Assembly (NCBI GenBank): GCA_030595015.1
Contig: JAUVDZ010000027.1
Coordinates: forward strand, 1-10,983
Length of the DNA stretch: 10,983 nucleotides
Origin: Candidatus Peregrinibacteria bacterium
Lineage (GTDB): Bacteria; Patescibacteriota; Gracilibacteria; UBA1369; PNNO01
Direction: 5' to 3'
Shown here: piece after piece, positions 1 through 6,824 of the stretch
How positions within the stretch are numbered: position 1 is the stretch's first letter
How the letters are laid out: each line of letters starts with the position of its first letter
Made by a program: the position numbers and the translations under genes
The notes under the pieces: model-generated
Databases searched by the model: none
The model's input: the letters and a program-made list of their open reading frames with translations, nothing else
Told to the model about the DNA's origin: nothing

Positions 1-964
1 CCTTGTACCAACTTTGACGATCAATAAACAGTCGTAAAGCTGCAAAAGTATCCGTCATTGAATCCTTTGGAACTCCTTTAATTTTTTTATAACCCTCATA
101 TTGCCCCAAAACAATATTCTTTTTCGACTTACTAAACTTCAAAGCAGCTAAAATGCTGTATTTTTCACGATGCAACGACTCATCACTATTAGTCACAGGT
201 ATAGACATTGTTATCAACGCCAAAACCTGCAAAAGATGCGATTGAATCATATCTTTAAGCGTCCCAACTCTTTCAAAATAACCAATTCGTTCTTCAACTC
301 CGACTTTTTCAAAAGCCGAAATCTGAATATTCGCAACTTCAGCTCCTTTGAACATTAAATTTAAAATCCTATTCGTTTCGCGCAAAGTCAAAATCGACTG
401 AACCACGCTCTTTCCTAAATAATGATCCAATAAATAAACCTGATCTTCTTTGAAATATCTCGATACAAAGTGAAACAAATCCCTTGCACTAGACGCATTA
501 TCGCCAAATGGCTTTTCGAGAATCAATCTAATATCTTCATTTTCGCTTTTTCTCGTCTCTGCCAAATTCTCAATAATCGGTTTAAAAACAAAAGGCGGAA
601 CAGCAAAATAACACACATTCGCAAGCTTCTTTCCTTTTGAAATTTTATTTAAATGTTTTTTATATTTAACATAATCCTCTTTATGATCATATTGCCCATG
701 CGCATAGTGAACATGTTTCAACAATGAGTTCAAAACCTTCTCGTCAATCTTCTTTTCATAGTGCTCTTTCACATTATCAGCAAAATATTTGCGAAAATCA
801 TCCTCAGTCATTTCTGATCGGGCATATCCAACAATATAAAACTCAGTAGGTAGCATTTTTTTTGCATGAAGTTCATATAAAGTCGGAAAAATCTTAATTT
901 GAGCAAGATTTCCAGATGCTCCAAAAACTGTAAGTATAAACGGTTTATCGATTTTATTAGACAT
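1..964 (-). CDS. zwf: Glucose-6-phosphate 1-dehydrogenase, 3'-truncated by window edge
   Basis: Oxidises glucose 6-phosphate to 6-phosphogluconolactone, making NADPH; the entry step of the oxidative pentose phosphate pathway, cytosolic. The first 321 residues are visible from an ATG at 964; the C-terminal part (about a third of a usual 480-500 residue enzyme) lies beyond position 1. Visible landmarks: nucleotide-binding loop GASGNLA at residues 15-21, R49 in a GYAR segment at the position that favours NADP in the Leuconostoc enzyme, EKPFG at 150-154, the DHYLGK substrate motif at 180-185 with His181, and the second catalytic His at 243 in QSHLLQ. The 62-residue spacing of the two histidines equals that of the Leuconostoc enzyme (178 and 240). 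Odd: the usual GDLAKRK loop reads GNLAQIK, although the lysine equivalent to Leuconostoc K21 is kept (K24). It starts 10 nt after the gnd stop and is probably the last gene seen of this operon. Confidence 0.93.
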   Translation of the reverse strand, partial: MSNKIDKPFILTVFGASGNLAQIKIFPTLYELHAKKMLPTEFYIVGYARSEMTEDDFRKYFADNVKEHYEKKIDEKVLNSLLKHVHYAHGQYDHKEDYVKYKKHLNKISKGKKLANVCYFAVPPFVFKPIIENLAETRKSENEDIRLILEKPFGDNASSARDLFHFVSRYFKEDQVYLLDHYLGKSVVQSILTLRETNRILNLMFKGAEVANIQISAFEKVGVEERIGYFERVGTLKDMIQSHLLQVLALITMSIPVTNSDESLHREKYSILAALKFSKSKKNIVLGQYEGYKKIKGVPKDSMTDTFAALRLFIDRQSWYK

Positions 965-974
965 AATTTTTTGG

Positions 975-2360
975 TTACCATTCTGTATGAAACGATCCTT
1001 TTTTGTCGACTCTTTCATATGTGTGAGCCCCGAAATAATCACGCAATCCCTGAATGAAATTTGCTGGCAATCGCTCACTCGTCATACTGTCATAATATGA
1101 TAGCGCTGTTGATAAGCCAGGCAAAGGAATTGCTTTTGAGAATCCAAATATAGAGATCTTTCTTAAAGCTGGAATAGCCTGATTAACCTCTTTTGCTAGT
1201 TCCTCAATTTCAAATAAATGACCTGTAGTTTTTTCAAATGCTTTATGTAAAGTGTTTAGGATTTCCGCTCTGATTATACATCCACCTTCCCAAATTCGTG
1301 ATACTTCAGCCAAATCAATATTCCATTTATCTTCATCAGAAGCAGTTTGAATTAGATGATAACCTTGTGCATAACTAATTAACATAGCTGCATACAAAGC
1401 ATCTTCTAAAACTTTTACAAACTGATCTAATTCAATTTTAGTTTCAGGATCGCTTTTAGTATGATTTTTTGAAAGTTCAACTCTAAGATCCTTATAACTT
1501 GAATTAACACGCGCATAGACAGCCTCAGTAATTGTCGACAATCCAACTCCACGATCAAGTGCATCCATTGCTGTCCACTTCCCAGTCCCTTTTTGAGCCG
1601 CTTTATCCAAAATAAAATCAACCAAATATCCATCACCTTCTTTTTTTCCTAAAACCTCGCCTGAAATTTCAAAAAGATATGATTTTAATTTTCCTTCATT
1701 ATATTTTTTAAAGATTTTACTGATTTCACCAGCATCGAGTCCATAAACATCCTTCAATAATTGGTATCCTTCAGCCATAATTTGCATAACACCATATTCA
1801 ATTCCGTTATGAACCATTTTCACAAAATGTCCGGCTCCTTTTTCACCAATATATGAAACACAAGGACCTCCATTAAAATCCTTAGCAGCAATCGACTCAA
1901 AAATATCCTTTAATTGATCCCAGGAATGCTTTGTACCACCCGGCATCATACTCGGACCATGCAAAGCACCTTCTTCACCACCGCTAACTCCACATCCAAC
2001 AAAATGCAAACTTTCAGCCTCTAATTTATCAAATCTTTTTTCAGTAATTTTATAGTGTTCGTTCCCTAAATCAACAATCACATCGTCTTTGTCGAGCAAA
2101 GGCATTAATGATTCAATAACCATATCAACCGGCTTTCCAGCTTTCACCATAATCAAAACTTTTCGCGGCGTCTCCAATGAATCAATAAACTCTTCGAGAG
2201 TCTCAAATCCAACCAAATTTTCGCCCCCAAATTCAGAGACTACTTCCTTCATTGTCTCAGTCGTACGATTGTACACTGAGATTTTATGGCCTTTGCTAGC
2301 GATATTCCGGGCAACATTAGTTCCCATAACGCCAAGACCAATTAGTCCTATTTTAGACAT
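975..2360 (-). CDS. gnd: 6-phosphogluconate dehydrogenase (decarboxylating)
   Basis: Oxidatively decarboxylates 6-phosphogluconate to ribulose 5-phosphate, giving the second NADPH of the oxidative pentose phosphate pathway. The protein is 461 residues, close to the usual 470. It opens with a Rossmann fingerprint GLIGLGVMG (residues 5-13), followed by an NRT segment typical of NADP users, then GCGVSGGEEGA with the downstream KMVHNGIEYG catalytic Lys/Glu segment, the family signature around DKAAQKGTGKW near residue 260, and a C-terminal FGAHTYER...FHTEW tail that reaches the substrate of the partner subunit. The open frame runs 52 codons further upstream into the preceding gene, but homology begins at the ATG at 2360, which follows the upstream stop after 1 nt, so that start is chosen. 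A minor variation is DLGNEHY where most family members have DGGNS. No Shine-Dalgarno sequence precedes it; translational coupling to the LOG gene is likely. Confidence 0.96.
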   Translation of the reverse strand: MSKIGLIGLGVMGTNVARNIASKGHKISVYNRTTETMKEVVSEFGGENLVGFETLEEFIDSLETPRKVLIMVKAGKPVDMVIESLMPLLDKDDVIVDLGNEHYKITEKRFDKLEAESLHFVGCGVSGGEEGALHGPSMMPGGTKHSWDQLKDIFESIAAKDFNGGPCVSYIGEKGAGHFVKMVHNGIEYGVMQIMAEGYQLLKDVYGLDAGEISKIFKKYNEGKLKSYLFEISGEVLGKKEGDGYLVDFILDKAAQKGTGKWTAMDALDRGVGLSTITEAVYARVNSSYKDLRVELSKNHTKSDPETKIELDQFVKVLEDALYAAMLISYAQGYHLIQTASDEDKWNIDLAEVSRIWEGGCIIRAEILNTLHKAFEKTTGHLFEIEELAKEVNQAIPALRKISIFGFSKAIPLPGLSTALSYYDSMTSERLPANFIQGLRDYFGAHTYERVDKKGSFHTEW

Positions 2361-2361
2361 A

Positions 2362-3003
2362 TTAATCGAGTTTATATTTTTTATAATTAACGCAGTAGTC
2401 GTCGCCTTCTTTTTTAAATACGTCGTGTGCTTTGTTAATAAGCTCCATAGCCTGATCAATGCTTTTAACAACATAAATATTGTGGAGATCTTTTTCACTT
2501 GCACGGCCTTCATCAATAATCCGCTTTTTCACCCATTCAATTAATTCTTCCCACATCTCTCCAACTAAAATAATTGGCATCGCACAAATATGTTTAACCT
2601 GAGTCAATTGCCAGGTATAAAAGAGCTCCAAACAAGTTCCAAGTCCTCCATGAGTAATTACAGCTACATTTGAAAGCACCATAAACATATCTAAACGATC
2701 AGAAAATTTACTGAATTTTTTTTCAAGATCCAAATATTTATTTGATTCAGCTTCCCATGGGAGTTCGATAACCAATCCAACAGAATCAACTGAAGAATCT
2801 TTTTTCCCGTCCTGATGACCTTCGTTTGCTGCCTGCATTGAACCTGGGCCTCCTCCTGTTACAACATCATAACCTCGTTGGCCGACTTTAAATGCAAGCT
2901 TGTGAACTATATTATAATCTTTTTCACCTTTTTTAGTTCGCGCAGATCCAAAAATTGTTACCCTAAAGTGTTTTTTTGCGAGTTCTTCTTCGAGATTGAA
3001 CAT
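2362..3003 (-). CDS. LOG-family nucleotide 5'-monophosphate phosphoribohydrolase
   Basis: A 213-residue Rossmann-fold protein of the LOG (formerly 'lysine decarboxylase-like') family. Characterised members hydrolyse nucleoside or cytokinin-nucleoside 5'-monophosphates to free base and ribose 5-phosphate. Visible motifs: FGSAR at 18-22, TGGGPGSMQAAN at 49-60, Arg103, and GGLGTCLE at 119-126 ending in Glu126. The Arg-to-Glu spacing of 23 matches the catalytic Arg98/Glu121 pair of the Corynebacterium enzyme as I recall it. The usual PGGxGTxxE motif has His118 in place of Pro. The ATG at 3003 overlaps the transketolase stop by one base (TAATG) and the gene ends 1 nt before gnd, so it is firmly embedded in the sugar-phosphate operon. 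Inference: it salvages ribose 5-phosphate from nucleotides for the non-oxidative branch. The natural substrate cannot be read from sequence, and a regulatory nucleotide-binding role is possible. Confidence 0.88.
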   Translation of the reverse strand: MFNLEEELAKKHFRVTIFGSARTKKGEKDYNIVHKLAFKVGQRGYDVVTGGGPGSMQAANEGHQDGKKDSSVDSVGLVIELPWEAESNKYLDLEKKFSKFSDRLDMFMVLSNVAVITHGGLGTCLELFYTWQLTQVKHICAMPIILVGEMWEELIEWVKKRIIDEGRASEKDLHNIYVVKSIDQAMELINKAHDVFKKEGDDYCVNYKKYKLD

Positions 3004-4913
3004 TATAAAATTGAGTTAACTGTTTTAACAATGCTGTCAGCGTCGATGCCGGCTTTTGCATAAAGTTCGAGTGGTTGTCCTGAAAGTTGATATTCAGTTA
3101 CTGCCAAAGATTCAAATTTTTCAGGACAAACTCCGTTTAATGTCATGTGTCTTGCAAGGCCTGAAGATAAGCCATTATATGGATTGTGATCTTCAACTGT
3201 TATAACTTTTTTAGTTTTTTTAATTGATTCAAGTATCGTGTCATCAAAGTCTTTTATTGTTGAACATGCAACAACTTCAACAGACTTTCCTGTTGCTTTA
3301 AGCTCTTCCTGAGCTTTTAAAGCTTCAATCACACAAGCCCCGCTTGCTGCAATTGTCAGGTCAGAACCCTCGCGAATTACATCGCATTTTCCATATTCAT
3401 AAATGTAGTCTTTATCAAAAAATGGAGATCCATCTTCTTTTGCAATAGGAGCAAATTTATGACGCCCCATTCGTACATAAAAATTTCCGTATTTAGATGC
3501 CACATATCTGATTATTCGATCAGTTTGATTTGGATCAGCTGGTTCGATTACACGAGTATTCAAATGACCAGCCATAATTCCTTTATCATCGATTGCCTGA
3601 TGTGTAGGACCGTCTTCACCTACTGAAAGGCCGCAGTGAGTTGCAACCATTTTAACGTTTGTATTGTTGATATCATTTACACGAGCCTGATCTTTAGGAC
3701 GACTAGTCAAAAATGCTCCGAAAGTCGAAGCAAAAGGGATGTGTCCCATTAATGAAAGCCCACCAGCCATTGAAATCATGTGTTGCTCACAGATTCCAAC
3801 TTCAATATGTTGTTCAGGAAGCTCTGCCGCAACAAATTTTGTCATAACACTGCCTCTTAGATCCGCAGTTGTAGCAACAATTTTCTCGTTTCGCTTAGCC
3901 AAATCCAAAAGTGCTTTTCCATAAGCTCCTCTACAATCTGTAACTTCATCAACAGGATGAACGATTGGTTCACCAACATCAACTTCGACATTTTCTAAAA
4001 CTTTTCGATACTCAGAATTCTTTGGAGACCACTTAATTGATGGCAAAAATTCATCAATCAAAGCACGTTCTTCATCGCTAACTTTAAGACCTTCTAAAAT
4101 TTCATCACATTCATCTGGTTTAGGAGCTTTGCCATGCCAGGTTGGTTTATGATGACGACCGTCATCCTCCATAAACGGCACACCTTTGCCCATAATCGTA
4201 GTTCCGACAATAACTTTCGGCTTACCATTTGATTCGTGAGCCTTTGCAATTGCATTCCACATTTGATCATAATCATGACCATCACATTCAATAACATCCC
4301 AACCACCTGCAGCAAAAACAGCAGGAATATCGATTGGCATAGTTTCTTCAAGAGAGTCTGTAAGTTGGACTGCATTGTAATCTACAAAGACAATAAAATT
4401 GTCTAATTGGAATTTGTTCGCAAATAAAATCATCTCATGAACCTGGCCTTCCTGCGCTTCTCCATCACCCATAACTCCATATGTATATCGTCCTGTTTTA
4501 TTATGTTTTTCACTCCACGCTTTTCCAGCCGCAACTGAAACTCCAACTCCAAGTGGACCTGTTCCGAAATCAATTCCATTTACATGACGCGTAATATGAC
4601 CTTCATAAACAGAGCCAATTTTTCTAAAAGTTTCAACAACATCGTCTTTTGGAATAATCTTAAGTTCAGCTAAAGTCGAATAAACAGCGGGGGAGATATG
4701 ACCATTTGAAACAATCACTTTCTCACTTGTTTGAGCGATTATAAAGCTATACAGCAGCGCCAAATAATCAAGAGCTGAAAGCGAACCTCCAGGGTGCCCA
4801 GACTGTGAATTTTTAAGCATTGCAATAATTGAATGCCGACAAGATTTTGTAAAAGCTTCTAAGAATTTTTTGTGATCCTCTGTAAGATTCTCACCAATTT
4901 TCGGGATTTCCAT
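3003..4913 (-). CDS. tkt: Transketolase, single-chain short (animal-like) form
   Basis: Thiamine-diphosphate enzyme that moves two-carbon ketol units between sugar phosphates (xylulose 5-P, ribose 5-P, erythrose 4-P) in the non-oxidative pentose phosphate pathway. 636 residues with all three domains in one chain: N-terminal ThDP-binding half with SGHPGGSLSALD at 38-49, SNGH at 69-72 and GDGEAQEGQ at 149-157 with Asn180 completing the metal/diphosphate site; a linker near 310-325; and the pyrimidine domain with ICEQ (catalytic Glu376), GEDGPTHQ around 432-439 and a C-terminal domain. The wording of these motifs (ICEQHM, HCGLSVGEDGPTHQ) is nearer to the short vertebrate-type and split archaeal-type transketolases than to the E. 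coli long form. Because both halves are fused and the second half also contains these motifs, 1-deoxyxylulose-5-phosphate synthase was considered, but context and the first-half motifs favour transketolase. Start overlaps the pgi stop by one base (TAATG). Confidence 0.94.
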   Translation of the reverse strand: MEIPKIGENLTEDHKKFLEAFTKSCRHSIIAMLKNSQSGHPGGSLSALDYLALLYSFIIAQTSEKVIVSNGHISPAVYSTLAELKIIPKDDVVETFRKIGSVYEGHITRHVNGIDFGTGPLGVGVSVAAGKAWSEKHNKTGRYTYGVMGDGEAQEGQVHEMILFANKFQLDNFIVFVDYNAVQLTDSLEETMPIDIPAVFAAGGWDVIECDGHDYDQMWNAIAKAHESNGKPKVIVGTTIMGKGVPFMEDDGRHHKPTWHGKAPKPDECDEILEGLKVSDEERALIDEFLPSIKWSPKNSEYRKVLENVEVDVGEPIVHPVDEVTDCRGAYGKALLDLAKRNEKIVATTADLRGSVMTKFVAAELPEQHIEVGICEQHMISMAGGLSLMGHIPFASTFGAFLTSRPKDQARVNDINNTNVKMVATHCGLSVGEDGPTHQAIDDKGIMAGHLNTRVIEPADPNQTDRIIRYVASKYGNFYVRMGRHKFAPIAKEDGSPFFDKDYIYEYGKCDVIREGSDLTIAASGACVIEALKAQEELKATGKSVEVVACSTIKDFDDTILESIKKTKKVITVEDHNPYNGLSSGLARHMTLNGVCPEKFESLAVTEYQLSGQPLELYAKAGIDADSIVKTVNSIL

Positions 4914-6091
4914 TATGCGGGTCTGGTTAATAGTTCTTTAGTAAATTTTTTAGAAAGCTCAACTCCCGGTTGATCAAACGCGTTGATACCATAGAACTCT
5001 CCTAGAAAAGCAGTTGCTCCTTCAAAGAGCATAAATAACGCGCCAAGATTATGTTCATTAACCTCTGGCACATTTAAAGTTATATTCGGTTTTTTGTTGT
5101 GTGTAAGCGCATCTGTCGTTCCTTTTTGTTCAATATGCATCAATTTATTAAATGACACACCTTTCAAATAATAAACCTCATCCCCGGGGATGAGAACTTC
5201 AGGCCCTAGATTTTCGACTTTTATAAAAATGAAGAATTTATCATCGGGTCCATCCATATAAAGTTGAGATTGAGAATGCTGATCAGTAACTCCAAGTGCA
5301 TTTATAGGAGTTAGCCCAACATCTTTAGACTTTCCAATCGATTCAGCAAGAAGTTGACGATACCAATCTGCAAATCTGATTAAACGTTGGCTGTAAGGCA
5401 TCATCACTGTCATGTTTCGGCCTTCACCTCCATGTTGATGTTGCATTTGCGCAATTTGATAACACATATTTTCTTCTAAATCTTCACTTAAAAATTTATC
5501 ACGCATTTCCTGCGCTCCTTCGAGTAGTTTTTTGATGTCGATTCCAATTAAAGCCGCCGGCAAAAGTCCAACAACTGTTAAAACACTGAATCTTCCTCCA
5601 ACATTTTCAGGAACTTCAAACATTTTGATTCCTTCTTTTTCTCCTGTCTCTCTTAACAGCCCAGTTGGACCAGTTATAAACACAAAGTTGTCACATTTTT
5701 CTCTAAAATAAAAGTACTGACTCAAAGTTTCAGGAGTCCCTCCACTTTTCGAGATCACAATAAACAAAGTTTTCTCAAAATCCAAAACATCGCTTAATTG
5801 AGCCATGTATTGTGGGTCGATATTATCCAGAACATGCAGCTCAATCGACTCATGAAGATGAGTAAGCGATTGTCTTAAACAAATCGTTCCAAGCGACGAT
5901 CCTCCAATTCCTAAAACAACAATGTCTTCATATTTTCCTTCAACTGACTTAGCAAAATCCAAAATTTCACTCACGTCATTGTCGACGATTTTATAAAATC
6001 CCTGATCACGAGCTTCAATTTTGTCTAAATAATTGTGAATGTTCGCACCGTTTAATTTTGCTAAAGAATTTTCTTTGTCTAATTTAATCAT
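4913..6091 (-). CDS. pgi: Glucose-6-phosphate isomerase
   Basis: Interconverts glucose 6-phosphate and fructose 6-phosphate, joining glycolysis/gluconeogenesis to the pentose phosphate cycle encoded by its neighbours. 392 residues, shorter than the roughly 450 of Bacillus/Thermotoga forms and 550 of E. coli. Two SIS sugar-phosphate-binding domains are visible: GIGGSSLGT at 61-69 and SKSGGTPET at 114-122 bind phosphate. Both classical signatures are present, ENVGGRFSVLTVVGL at 162-176 and the C-terminal GINAFDQPGVELSK segment ending at Lys381. Catalytic residues are in place: Glu250 in WYRQLLAESIGK, His272 in TDQHSQSQLY and Lys381. The reduced length therefore reflects trimmed peripheral helices, not loss of the active site. 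The ATG at 6091 lies 2 nt after the tal stop, implying co-translation. It could let fructose 6-phosphate re-enter the oxidative branch via zwf at the end of the same operon. Confidence 0.96.
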   Translation of the reverse strand: MIKLDKENSLAKLNGANIHNYLDKIEARDQGFYKIVDNDVSEILDFAKSVEGKYEDIVVLGIGGSSLGTICLRQSLTHLHESIELHVLDNIDPQYMAQLSDVLDFEKTLFIVISKSGGTPETLSQYFYFREKCDNFVFITGPTGLLRETGEKEGIKMFEVPENVGGRFSVLTVVGLLPAALIGIDIKKLLEGAQEMRDKFLSEDLEENMCYQIAQMQHQHGGEGRNMTVMMPYSQRLIRFADWYRQLLAESIGKSKDVGLTPINALGVTDQHSQSQLYMDGPDDKFFIFIKVENLGPEVLIPGDEVYYLKGVSFNKLMHIEQKGTTDALTHNKKPNITLNVPEVNEHNLGALFMLFEGATAFLGEFYGINAFDQPGVELSKKFTKELLTRPA

Positions 6092-6093
6092 AA

Positions 6094-6741
6094 TTATAAA
6101 TTTTTAACTTTCTCCCAATCAGCCAGGAATTTTTCAAGTCCTGAATCTGTAAGTGGGTGTTTAACTAATTCATCTAAAATTTCAGGTGGGATAGTCGCAA
6201 CATGCGCGCCAATCACAGCTGATTCAGTAACGTGTCCAACGTGTCTTACGCTAGCCACTAAAACCTGTGTGTCGAAATTGTAATTTTCAAAAATCTCAAC
6301 AATTTCTTCAACAACTTCCATTCCATCTTCATTAATCGCATCAAGACGTCCAACAAACGGACTAACATAAGTCGCACCATTTTTTGCAGCCAATAAAGCC
6401 TGAGCCGCACTAAATATTAAAGTCACATTTGTTTTAATCCCCTCAGCCGACAAAACCTTCAAAGCTTTCAAGCCTTCTTCGATCATTGGGATTTTTATAA
6501 CAATATTTTTGTGCCATTTCGCGAACTCCCGAGCTTCTTTTAACATCCCATCCATATCAAGCGCAGTAACCTCCGCACTAATCGGACCATCAACAATTTC
6601 AACAATCTCTTTAATACGATCTTCGAATTTCACGCCTTCCTTAGCGATTAAAGAAGGATTTGTAGTCACGCCATCAACAACACCCCAAGCATGATACTTC
6701 TTGATTGCTTCGATGTCCGCAGTGTCTATAAAAAATTTCAT
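6094..6741 (-). CDS. tal: Transaldolase, short (TalC/FSA-like) form
   Basis: Transfers the dihydroxyacetone unit of sedoheptulose 7-phosphate to glyceraldehyde 3-phosphate, giving erythrose 4-phosphate and fructose 6-phosphate. 215 residues, the compact decameric-type subfamily that also includes E. coli fructose-6-phosphate aldolase (FSA). Visible motifs: FIDTAD at 4-9, GVTTNPSLIAKEG at 24-36, Schiff-base Lys83 in NIVIKIPM, and SPFVGRLD at 127-134. Two diagnostic positions point to true transaldolase and not FSA: Glu57 in SAEV (FSA has Gln59, AQV) and Phe129 in SPFVGR (FSA has Tyr131, APYVNR). It is the first gene of the sugar-phosphate operon, starting at the ATG at 6741 just downstream of a stem-loop and promoter-like elements; no Shine-Dalgarno sequence precedes it, only an A-rich stretch. 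Confidence 0.95.
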   Translation of the reverse strand: MKFFIDTADIEAIKKYHAWGVVDGVTTNPSLIAKEGVKFEDRIKEIVEIVDGPISAEVTALDMDGMLKEAREFAKWHKNIVIKIPMIEEGLKALKVLSAEGIKTNVTLIFSAAQALLAAKNGATYVSPFVGRLDAINEDGMEVVEEIVEIFENYNFDTQVLVASVRHVGHVTESAVIGAHVATIPPEILDELVKHPLTDSGLEKFLADWEKVKNL

Positions 6742-6751
6742 TGTTTTTTAC

Positions 6752-6787
6752 GTTAAGAATGAGGCAAATCTCGTGCCCCATTCTAAC
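6752..6787 (-). promoter_or_regulatory. 14-bp stem-loop ahead of the tal operon
   Basis: On the minus strand the arm GTTAGAATGGGGCA (6787-6774) pairs with TGCCTCATTC plus TAAC (6766-6757 and 6755-6752), with one G-T wobble, one bulged base at 6756 and a 7-base loop (6773-6767). The structure ends 10 nt before the tal ATG. Neither strand has a T-tract after it, so it does not look like an intrinsic terminator. It overlaps one candidate -10 element, so it may be a dyad operator; if transcription starts further upstream it would form a 5'-leader hairpin. Which of these applies cannot be told from sequence alone. Confidence 0.6.
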
Positions 6788-6823
6788 ATGTTGAGTTTAA
6801 TTTTGAAAACTATTGATTGTCAG
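6780..6823 (-). promoter_or_regulatory. Candidate promoter(s) for the tal-pgi-tkt-log-gnd-zwf operon
   Basis: Two overlapping sigma-70-like arrangements can be read on the minus strand. One is CTGACA (6823-6818) with an 18-nt spacer to TAAACT (6799-6794), which would start RNA close to 6787, at the foot of the stem-loop. The other is TTTTCA (6809-6804) with an 18-nt spacer to TAGAAT (6785-6780), whose -10 lies inside the stem-loop. Both are imperfect matches. The 83-nt gap between the small upstream gene and tal is the only sizeable non-coding space before six tightly packed genes, which supports a promoter here. Confidence 0.45.
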
Positions 6824-6824
6824 T

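Noticed and set aside
170..358. Plus-strand open frame of 62 codons
   Set aside because: It is opposite the glucose-6-phosphate dehydrogenase frame, which is continuous and clearly conserved there.
2361..2516. 52-codon N-terminal extension of gnd
   Set aside because: It overlaps the LOG gene in another frame and has no homology; the Rossmann fold starts right after the ATG at 2360.
2089..2544. Plus-strand open frame of 151 codons
   Set aside because: It lies fully opposite gnd and the LOG gene, whose proteins have clear family motifs; its translation is low-complexity and unlike any family.
6752..6787. Stem-loop read as an intrinsic terminator
   Set aside because: No run of T follows the stem on either strand, and it lies 10 nt before a start codon.
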